Source: Streptomyces poonensis (GTDB lineage: Bacteria > Actinomycetota > Actinomycetes > Streptomycetales > Streptomycetaceae). From it: a DNA stretch of 55,400 nt. Where the stretch lies: NCBI RefSeq assembly GCF_014650915.1, contig NZ_BMVW01000025.1, forward strand, positions 1 through 55,400, in the 5' to 3' direction. Shown piece by piece: positions 41,509-48,118 of this stretch. The notes under the pieces were generated by a model, which was not told where the DNA came from, did not search any database, and saw only the letters and a list, made by a program, of their open reading frames with translations. Every line of letters starts with the position of its first letter. Position 1 is the stretch's first letter. The translations under genes and the position numbers were made by a program.

Positions 41509-43590
41509 GTGACGACCACCCGGGATCCGGCACCGCCGGCCGCTCAGCAGCCACCCGTGCTCGACGTACGACGTCGCAACATCGTCTTCGTGACGATCGT
41601 GCTGGGTCTGCTGCTCGCGGCACTCGACCAGACCATCGTCGGGACGGCGCTGCCGACGATCGTGGCCGAGCTGGGCGGCGCCGCGCACATGTCGTGGGTC
41701 GTCACGTCGTACCTGCTCGCCGAGACGGTCGCGACCGTGCTGGTCGGCAAGTTCGGCGATCTCTTCGGCCGCAAGACCGTCTTCCAGGTGTCGGCGGCCG
41801 TCTTCATCATCGGTTCGTTCCTGTGCGGTCTCGCCACGAACATGACGCTGCTGATCCTGTGGCGGGCCGTGCAGGGCATCGGCGCCGGCGGGCTGATGGT
41901 GACCTCCATGGCCCTGATCGCGGATGTGATCCCGCTGCGGGAGCGCGGCAAGTACCAGGGCGCGATCGGCGCGGTCTTCGGTGTGTCCACGGTCGTCGGG
42001 CCGCTGCTCGGCGGGCTGTTCACCGACCATCTGACCTGGCGCTGGGCCTTCTACGTCAACGTCCCCATCGCGATCGTCGTCATCGCCTCCGCGGCCCGCA
42101 CCATCCCCTCGGTGAAGGCGGTCGCGCGTCCGGTCATCGACTACCTCGGCATCGCGCTCGTCGCGATCGGCTCCAGTGCCCTGATCCTCGCGACGAGCTG
42201 GGGCGGCAACGAGTACGCGTGGGGTTCCGGCGTCATCATCGGTCTGTTCGCGGGCGGCATCATCGCGCTGGCCCTGTTCTGCTGGGCCGAGACCCGCGCG
42301 GCCGAGCCGATGCTGCCGATGCGGCTGTTCCGGAACCCGGTCTTCACGGTGTGCTCGGTGCTCAGCTTCATCGTCGGGTTCGCGATGCTCGGCGCGTTGA
42401 CGTATCTGCCGAGCTACCTCCAGTACGTCGACGGCGACTCGGCCACGGTCTCCGGTGTGCGGACGCTGCCCATGGTCGTCGGACTGCTGATCGCGTCCGT
42501 CTTCAGCGGCAACGTGGTCAGCAAGACCGGGCGGTACCGGATCTTCCCGATCGTCGGCTCCGTGGTCATGGGCTGCGGCCTGTATCTGCTGTCCCGCATG
42601 GGGCCGGAGACCGGCGCCTGGCTCGAGTCCCTGTACATGTTCGTCCTCGGCGTCGGCATCGGGCTGTCCATGCAGGTGCTGATCATCGCCGTGCAGAACA
42701 CCGTCGACTACCACGACCTGGGCACGGCGACCTCCGGCGTGACCTTCTTCCGTACGCTGGGCAGCGCGTTCGGCACGGCCGTGTTCGGCACGATCTACGC
42801 CAACGCGCTGTCGCCGAATCTCCAGGACGGCGTCGCGGCGGCGGTGCGCACGGGCGTGGCGGACCCCGCGGCCGTCGGCCGGGCCGCGCAGAGCCCGGAG
42901 GGCGTGCACAGCCTGCCGGCCGCGGCGGCCCGGCCGGTCGTCGACGCGTACGCCGACACCCTGCACACCGTCTTCCTGTGGACCGTGCCGGTCGCGGCGC
43001 TCGGTTTCCTGGTCGCGCTGTTCCTCAAGCAGGTGCCGCTGCGGGACACCGCGCGGGCGAGCTCCGCCGACATGGGCGAGGGGTTCGCGCAGCCGCGCCC
43101 CGACGACTCGCAGCAGCAGTTGGAGGCCGCTGTCGCGAGGGTCATCGGCAGTGCGGGGCCGGACACCCTGCGGCGTGTCGTGAGCGACTCCGACACGCGC
43201 CTCGACCTGGCGGGTGCCTGGGCGGTGACCCAGGTCGACCTGTTCACGAGGATGGTCGGGCACGCGGGTCTCGGCCTCATCGCCGCCAGCCGGAACACGC
43301 CGCCCGAGGTGCTGGTGCCGGTCTTCGACCGCATGGTCGAGGAGGGCTATCTCACCCGCCACGGCTCCCTCTTCTCCCACACCTCGGCGGGAGCGCGCGA
43401 GGCCCGGGTGATCAACGCGGCCTGGGCCGACTGGCTCGGCGAACGCCTGGAGCCGGACTACGGCCGGCCCGCGGGCAGGGACCTGCGGGCCGCGGTGGAC
43501 GCCATCGCCAAGCGGCTCCTCGCGGAGGACCTGGCCGACGGGATGCCCGCGCGGGCGAGGGAACTGGCCGACGCGGGGGCGCCCGGCTAG
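41509..43590 (+). CDS. DHA2-family MFS drug exporter with a winged-helix-like C-terminal domain
   Basis: The 693-residue protein starts at GTG 41509, seven bases after GAGGG. Residues 20-510 form a 14-helix DHA2 transporter with motif C-like LDQTIVGTALPTIVAELGG, motif A GKFGDLFGRKTVFQ, and GIGAGGLMVTSMALIADVIPLRERGKYQG. The last ~150 residues are soluble. They contain RVIGSAGPDTLRRVV, LFTRMVGHAGLGLIAASRNTPPEVLVPVFDRMVEEGYLTRHGSLFSHT and further helices, resembling a winged-helix/MarR-like fold. Such a tail is recurrent in streptomycete DHA2 proteins but absent from classic members. It should export a hydrophobic compound by proton antiport. The tail may sense substrate or bind a partner; this is speculation. 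Confidence 0.88.
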   Translation: MTTTRDPAPPAAQQPPVLDVRRRNIVFVTIVLGLLLAALDQTIVGTALPTIVAELGGAAHMSWVVTSYLLAETVATVLVGKFGDLFGRKTVFQVSAAVFIIGSFLCGLATNMTLLILWRAVQGIGAGGLMVTSMALIADVIPLRERGKYQGAIGAVFGVSTVVGPLLGGLFTDHLTWRWAFYVNVPIAIVVIASAARTIPSVKAVARPVIDYLGIALVAIGSSALILATSWGGNEYAWGSGVIIGLFAGGIIALALFCWAETRAAEPMLPMRLFRNPVFTVCSVLSFIVGFAMLGALTYLPSYLQYVDGDSATVSGVRTLPMVVGLLIASVFSGNVVSKTGRYRIFPIVGSVVMGCGLYLLSRMGPETGAWLESLYMFVLGVGIGLSMQVLIIAVQNTVDYHDLGTATSGVTFFRTLGSAFGTAVFGTIYANALSPNLQDGVAAAVRTGVADPAAVGRAAQSPEGVHSLPAAAARPVVDAYADTLHTVFLWTVPVAALGFLVALFLKQVPLRDTARASSADMGEGFAQPRPDDSQQQLEAAVARVIGSAGPDTLRRVVSDSDTRLDLAGAWAVTQVDLFTRMVGHAGLGLIAASRNTPPEVLVPVFDRMVEEGYLTRHGSLFSHTSAGAREARVINAAWADWLGERLEPDYGRPAGRDLRAAVDAIAKRLLAEDLADGMPARARELADAGAPG

Positions 43591-43639
43591 CCGGGCACGG
43601 CTCCCGGGGCCCGGCCGCAGTGGCCGGACGGGTCACCGG

Positions 43640-44404
43640 TCAGCCGAGCTCCAGGCGGGCCAGCGCCGCCGCGACGTCCGGCACCGCCGTCACGCCCTCG
43701 GGCAGGGGCGGTCGCCGTACGACGACGACGGGGAGGCCCAGGTGCCGGGCGGCCACCAGCTTCGCGGCCGTCGCGGCTCCCCCGCTGTCCTTGGTCACCA
43801 GGACGTCGATGCGGTGCTCGCGCAGCAGCGCCTTCTCGCCCTCGACCGTGAACGGGCCGCGGGCGAGAAGCACCTCCGCGCGGGCCGGCAGGGGTGGTTC
43901 GGGTGGCTCCACCGACCGCAGCAGGAAGTGCGGTCCGTCGAGGTGCGCGAAGGCCGCGAGGCCGAGGCGGCCCGTGGTGAGGAAGACGCGCCGGCCCAGC
44001 GTGGGCACGAGGGCGGCGGCCTCGGCGAGGGAGTCCACCGGGTGCCAGTCGTCACCGGGGCCGGGGCGCCAGCCGGGGCGGCGCAGGACCACCGCGGGGA
44101 CACCGGTGGCCGCGGCGGCGCGGGCGGCGTGCGCCGTGATGCCCGCGGCGAACGGGTGCGTGGCGTCGACGAGCGCGTCGACCGCGTGCTCGCGCAGCCA
44201 GTCCGCGAGGCCCTCGGCGCCGCCGAACCCTCCGGTGCGTACCTCCCCCGCCTGCTCCAGCGGCCGGGACACCCGCCCGGCGAGCGAGGTGGTGACGCGC
44301 ACGCCGGGGCGCGCCGCGAGCGACGCGGCGAGTTCCCGCGCCTCGGTGGTGCCGCCGAGGACGAGGACGTGGGCGGGCGGGGACAGCGGGGACTGCGGGG
44401 ACAT
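43640..44404 (-). CDS. cobK: precorrin-6A reductase CobK/CbiJ
   Basis: The 254-residue protein starts at ATG 44404. It has the N-terminal Rossmann motif VLVLGGTTEARELA, VDATHPFAAGITAHAARAAAATGVPAVVLRRPGW, RRVFLTTGRLGLAAF, LLARGPFTVEGEKALL, and VTKDSGGAATAAKLVAARHLGLPVVVVRRP, all characteristic of CobK. It reduces the macrocycle of precorrin-6A with NADPH, the step directly after CobF. The two genes are separated by the MFS exporter and lie on opposite strands, so they are not one operon. A TauE-type gene follows on the upstream side of the same strand. Confidence 0.93.
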   Translation of the reverse strand: MSPQSPLSPPAHVLVLGGTTEARELAASLAARPGVRVTTSLAGRVSRPLEQAGEVRTGGFGGAEGLADWLREHAVDALVDATHPFAAGITAHAARAAAATGVPAVVLRRPGWRPGPGDDWHPVDSLAEAAALVPTLGRRVFLTTGRLGLAAFAHLDGPHFLLRSVEPPEPPLPARAEVLLARGPFTVEGEKALLREHRIDVLVTKDSGGAATAAKLVAARHLGLPVVVVRRPPLPEGVTAVPDVAAALARLELG

Positions 44405-44439
44405 GGCGTCGAGCGTACGGGCAGGCCCGCGGCCGGCCG

Positions 44440-45213
44440 TCAGGGGAGCAGCAGCTGAAGCCCGCCGAGCACCGTGGCCGCGATCACCAGCTGCTCGAAC
44501 AGCCGCTGGTTGATGCGGTCCACGGCCCACTTGCCGACGAGCGCGCCCGGCAGGACGAAGAGCACCAGGGCTGCGTCGATCAGCAGCGAGTGGCCGTCGA
44601 TCAGCCCCAGCCCGACGCTGAACGGCACCTTGGAGACGTTGACGATCAGGAAGAAGAACGCCGACGTGCCCAGGAAGCCCAGCTTCCGGAAGCCCGCCGA
44701 GAGCAGGTACAGCGACATCACGGGGCCGCCCGCGTTGGCGACCATCGTGGTGAAGCCGCCGAGCACCCCGTACGAGCGGGCCTTGACGCGGCCGGCACGG
44801 GTGGTCACCTCGTCGGGGTCCGTCTCCCGCTCGGCGGCGCGCCGCCGCCACACCGTGACCGCCGCCATCATCAGCAGGATCGCGCCGATCGAGGTCCGTA
44901 CGATCCCGTCGTCGGCCCACATCAGGAACACCGTGCCGAGCACGACGCCCGCGGCGACGGCCGGGAAGAGCCGCCACAGGGTGGGCCAGTGGGCGTGCCG
45001 CCGGTAGGTGAGCACGGCCAGCACGTCCCCGGCGATGAGGATCGGCAGCAGGACGCCGGTGGACGCCCGGGCGGGCAGGATCGCCGCGAAGACGGCGAGG
45101 CTCACCGTGTTGGCCCCGCTCACGGCCGTCTTCGAGAAGCCGACGAGGAAAGCCGCGAAGGCGAGGGCGGTGAATTCGGCGAGGGACAGGTGCCCCAGTG
45201 TCATCGTGTTCAT
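44440..45213 (-). CDS. TauE/SafE-type membrane protein, second in the window
   Basis: The 257-residue membrane protein is of the TauE/SafE family: AFLVGFSKTAVSGANTVSLAVFAAILPARASTGVLLPILIAGDVLAVLTY in the first half, and GVLGGFTTMVANAGGPVMSLYLLSAGFRKLGFLGTSAFFFLIVNVSKVPFSVGLG in the second. ATG 45213 or ATG 45204 may be the start; no strong ribosome site. It is clearly different from the exporter in the CstR module (14273-15043). The cargo is unknown. It lies 35 bp upstream of cobK on the same strand and may be co-transcribed with it; a link to B12 synthesis, such as cobalt or anion movement, is only a possibility. Confidence 0.85.
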   Translation of the reverse strand: MNTMTLGHLSLAEFTALAFAAFLVGFSKTAVSGANTVSLAVFAAILPARASTGVLLPILIAGDVLAVLTYRRHAHWPTLWRLFPAVAAGVVLGTVFLMWADDGIVRTSIGAILLMMAAVTVWRRRAAERETDPDEVTTRAGRVKARSYGVLGGFTTMVANAGGPVMSLYLLSAGFRKLGFLGTSAFFFLIVNVSKVPFSVGLGLIDGHSLLIDAALVLFVLPGALVGKWAVDRINQRLFEQLVIAATVLGGLQLLLP

Positions 45214-45347
45214 GCGGGCACCGATGCTATGCCCACGTATCTCTGCGTGACAGGACCGTCTCGACAGGTGGCGCCTGCACATGGACCCTCGCCCGTCTCC
45301 CTGGGAGGATCTCCGGTCAGCCCTCACCGACGCAGCTGGAGGCAGAC

Positions 45348-46157
45348 ATGACCGAGGCGCGCGAGCACACCTTGACCGGTACGCGCGGGCAAGTCGTCGT
45401 ACGGGAGTGGCCGCGCCCGCGGCCGCGGTACGTCGCGCTCCTCGTCCACGGCTACGGCGAGCACATCGGCCGGTACGAGCACGTGGCCGGCGTGCTCACC
45501 GCGCACGGCGCCGCCGTGTTCGGGCCCGACCACATGGGGCACGGCGCGTCGGCCGGCGAGCGGGTGCTGATCAAGGACTTCGAGGACGTCGTCACCGATG
45601 TGCGCGCGGTGGAGGAGCTGGCCCGGGCCGCGCATCCCGGCGTGCCGGTCGTGCTGATCGGCCACTCGATGGGCGGGCTGATCGCGGCCCGGTACGCGCA
45701 GCGGTACGGCGCCGGGCTCGCGGCGCTCGTGCTGTCCGGGCCGGTGATCGGCTCCTGGGAGCTGCCGCGCACGCTGCTCGCGGCCGAGGAACTGCCGGAC
45801 ACCCCCATCGACACGGCCCTGCTGTCCCGCGATCCCGAGGTCGGTGCCGTGTACGCGGCCGATCCGCTGGTGTGGCACGGGCCGTTCAGGCGCCCGACGC
45901 TGGAGGCGTTCGTGCGCGCCCTGGAGACCGTCGGCGAGAGCGGGGACGTCGGTCCGCTGCCCCTGCTGTGGGTGCACGGCGACGACGACCGCATCGTGCC
46001 GCTCGCCGCGAGCCGTCCGGGCGTCGGGACACTGAGCGGCGCCGACCGGACCGAGCGCGTGTACCTGGGCGCGCGGCACGAGGTGTTCAACGAGACGAAC
46101 AAGGACGAGGTCCTGGCGGACGTGACGGCGTTCGTGGACCGGGTCCTGACTCGCTGA
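45348..46157 (+). CDS. alpha/beta hydrolase of the monoacylglycerol lipase group
   Basis: The 269-residue protein starts at ATG 45348, five bases after GGAGG. Motifs are VALLVHGYGEHIGRYEHVAGVL, GHGASAGERVLI, the nucleophile elbow IGHSMGG, the acid in LLWVHGDDDRIVP, and the His in LGARHEVFNETNKDEVLADV. The 'HGxGEHxGRY' and 'PDHxGHGxSxG' patterns mark the MGL/lysophospholipase (Hydrolase_4) group. It probably hydrolyses monoacylglycerols or similar esters in the cytosol. It stands alone, divergent from the TauE gene. Confidence 0.9.
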   Translation: MTEAREHTLTGTRGQVVVREWPRPRPRYVALLVHGYGEHIGRYEHVAGVLTAHGAAVFGPDHMGHGASAGERVLIKDFEDVVTDVRAVEELARAAHPGVPVVLIGHSMGGLIAARYAQRYGAGLAALVLSGPVIGSWELPRTLLAAEELPDTPIDTALLSRDPEVGAVYAADPLVWHGPFRRPTLEAFVRALETVGESGDVGPLPLLWVHGDDDRIVPLAASRPGVGTLSGADRTERVYLGARHEVFNETNKDEVLADVTAFVDRVLTR

Positions 46158-46242
46158 GCGCGGTGCGCGGACGCGTCCCTCTCCCCCCGCTGACGTGCGG
46201 TCGGCGTGTTTCCACCCCGGGGGGCTGGGCACCCGCGCCTCC

Positions 46243-46518
46243 ATGGAGTGGTTGCGGCAAGCGGCCTGCGTGGGAGAGGACCCCGATCTCTTCTTCCCCG
46301 TGGGCACGACGGGTCCGGCGTTGCAGGACATCGCCGACGCCAAACGCATCTGCGCCGGCTGCCCGGTGATCAGCGAGTGTCTCTCCTGGGCACTGGGCAG
46401 CGGCCAGACGTCGGGTGTGTGGGGTGGCCTCGCGGAGGACGAACGCACCGCACTGCTCCGTACCGCCGGGGACACGAGTGAGCCCCGGCACGACGTGATG
46501 AGGAGCAACGCATCATGA
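46243..46518 (+). CDS. WhiB-like iron-sulfur transcription factor
   Basis: The protein (91 residues from ATG 46243; an upstream GTG at 46195 would give 107) has the four WhiB cysteines C9, C37, C40 and C46 (AACVGEDPDLFFP, ICAGCPVISEC). The tryptophan-glycine turn SGVWGGLAEDER follows. It should bind a 4Fe-4S cluster and act with the sigma factor as a redox- or NO-responsive regulator. Neither start has a clear ribosome site. The stop overlaps the dps ATG (ATGA), indicating coupling of a regulator with an iron-storage/DNA-protection protein. Confidence 0.88.
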   Translation: MEWLRQAACVGEDPDLFFPVGTTGPALQDIADAKRICAGCPVISECLSWALGSGQTSGVWGGLAEDERTALLRTAGDTSEPRHDVMRSNAS

Positions 46519-46997
46519 CGGAAGTGACGAGCACCCTCCCGGAGCCCGCCCGCGGGAAGACCGGGGAGGCCCTGCAGGACACCCTGGTCGATCTGCTGGG
46601 GATCTCGCTCGTCGGGAAGCAGGCCCACTGGAACATCGTGGGGCCGAGGTTCCGTTCGATCCACCTCCAGCTCGACGAGGTGGTGGACACGGCCCGTGCG
46701 TACTCCGACACCGTGGCCGAGCGCGCCGCGGCGATCGGCGTTCCGCCGGACGGCCGTCCGGAGACCATCGCGTCCCGGTTCTCCCTGCCGAGCACGAAGG
46801 ACGGCTGGCTGCGGGACACCGATGTCGTCTCGCTCCTCGTGGAGACACTGGAGGCGGCGATCGGGCGGCTGCGCGAGCGCATCGCCGTCACGGAGGAGTC
46901 CGACCCGGTCACCCAGGACCTGCTGATCTCCATCACGGCCGATCTGGAGAAGCAGCGCTGGATGTTCCAGGCCGAGGACTACCCGCGCGAGGACTGA
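46515..46997 (+). CDS. Dps-family DNA-protecting ferritin-like protein
   Basis: The 160-residue protein starts at ATG 46515, nine bases after GAGGAG. The ferroxidase motif of Dps is present (GKQAHWNIVGPRFRSIHLQLDEVVD), with the helical bundle continuing to the C-terminus (QDLLISITADLEKQRWMFQAED). It should form a dodecameric shell that oxidises and stores iron with peroxide and binds DNA. It is translationally coupled to the WhiB-like gene and followed 43 bp later by DUF3140, giving a stress-type gene set. Confidence 0.92.
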   Translation: MTEVTSTLPEPARGKTGEALQDTLVDLLGISLVGKQAHWNIVGPRFRSIHLQLDEVVDTARAYSDTVAERAAAIGVPPDGRPETIASRFSLPSTKDGWLRDTDVVSLLVETLEAAIGRLRERIAVTEESDPVTQDLLISITADLEKQRWMFQAEDYPRED

Positions 46998-47040
46998 CCA
47001 GGCCCGGACGCGGACCGCACGTGCACGAAAGGGGCCCCTC

Positions 47041-47394
47041 ATGGCCGACGCCCATGACATCGAAGTGCTGTGGAACGACTTCCACCGCGTCGTGAACATG
47101 CCCTCCCCGGAACTGGCGGACTGGCTGCGGATGCACGACGCCGGCGAGAACGTCGAGCCGCTCCCCGACCAGGCGGGCGGCGAGATCGGCCGGCATGTGC
47201 TGGCCATCCTGCAGAAGCGGCGCAGGGACCTCACCGACGGCGACATCGAGGTGATGCAGCACGTCGTGGACGAGATCCTGTCGCAGGTGGACCTGGAGAA
47301 CGAGCCGGAGCCGGAGAGCGGACACGACACACTCCGGCGCCACCATCTCATGTCGCTGGGCCACGATCCGCTCCGGGCGCCGCGGACGACATAG
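47041..47394 (+). CDS. DUF3140 protein
   Basis: The 117-residue protein starts at ATG 47041 after AAAGGGG. It has the DUF3140 pattern: WNDFHRVVNMPSPELADWLR near the start, then GRHVLAILQKRRRDLTDGDIEVMQHVVDEI. The 'S..L..WL' plus 'G..I..IL.K....T..D...M..V' layout suggests a small DNA- or DNA-protein-associated factor. The function is not established. It lies in the dps gene set and may share its regulation. Confidence 0.85.
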   Translation: MADAHDIEVLWNDFHRVVNMPSPELADWLRMHDAGENVEPLPDQAGGEIGRHVLAILQKRRRDLTDGDIEVMQHVVDEILSQVDLENEPEPESGHDTLRRHHLMSLGHDPLRAPRTT

Positions 47395-47415
47395 CGGCGG
47401 ACAGGGAGCGTGGCC

Positions 47416-48054
47416 GTGGACCGCGTCGTCCGGGAGCTGACCGCGGCGGAAGGCCGTACCTACGCCGAGGAGGCGGGCATCCGGCTGAGGGACACCCCTC
47501 AGCCGTTGTACCGCCTCCTCGTGCTGTCCTGTCTGCTCAGCGCCCGCATCCGCAGCTCCACCGCCCTCGCGGCCGCCCGGGCCCTGTTCGAGGCGGGTTT
47601 CGGCAGCCCGCGCGCCATGGCCGACGCCACCTGGCAGCAGCGGGTCGACGCGCTCGGCCGTGGTGGCTACCGGCGGTACGACGAGCGCACGTCGACGCAG
47701 CTCGGTGACGGCGCCCGGCTGGTCCTGGACCGCTGGGGCGGCGACCTGCGGCGGCTGCGGAAGGAGGCCGACGGGGATGTCGGCGAGCTGGACCGGCTGC
47801 TCCAGAAGGTGCCCGGCATCGGCCCGGCCGGCGCCGCCATCTTCCTGCGCGAGGTGCAGCGGGTGTGGCCGGAGCCGGCGCCCTACCTCGACGGCAAGGC
47901 GCTGTCCGGCGCCCGCCGACTGGGGCTCCCGGACGATCCCCGGCAGCTGCTGAAGCGCGCCGGGGACATCGAACCGGCCGTACTGGCGGCCGCGTTGGTG
48001 CGCGCGGCGCTCGACAAGCAGGTGGTCGAGGAGTGTCTGCGCCGGGCGGGCTGA
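47416..48054 (+). CDS. HhH-GPD superfamily protein (endonuclease III-like)
   Basis: The 212-residue protein starts at GTG 47416, seven bases after GGGAG (a GTG at 47410 is too close). It is helical with a helix-hairpin-helix turn LLQKVPGIGPAGAAIFLREVQ followed by PYLDGKAL where the catalytic Asp of the family (in G-D-K/H-A-L type motifs) would fall. The N-terminal segment LYRLLVLSCLLSARIRSSTALAAARALFEAG matches the first helices of endonuclease III. The four-cysteine iron-sulfur loop of Nth is absent. It may be a DNA glycosylase for damaged bases, in keeping with its place beside dps, or a non-catalytic relative. Confidence 0.78.
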   Translation: MDRVVRELTAAEGRTYAEEAGIRLRDTPQPLYRLLVLSCLLSARIRSSTALAAARALFEAGFGSPRAMADATWQQRVDALGRGGYRRYDERTSTQLGDGARLVLDRWGGDLRRLRKEADGDVGELDRLLQKVPGIGPAGAAIFLREVQRVWPEPAPYLDGKALSGARRLGLPDDPRQLLKRAGDIEPAVLAAALVRAALDKQVVEECLRRAG

Positions 48055-48079
48055 CGCGTCGACCCGAGACCGGATACCT

Positions 48080-48111
48080 GAGCTCCCCGCGGGCGGACCC
48101 ACGGGGAGCTC
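48080..48111. terminator. bidirectional terminator between convergent genes
   Basis: GAGCTCCCCG (48080-48089) pairs perfectly with CGGGGAGCTC (48102-48111), with inner GGG/CCC pairing. It lies between the HhH-GPD gene and the convergent LAxTG surface protein gene. Confidence 0.8.
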
Positions 48112-48118
48112 GGTCGGT

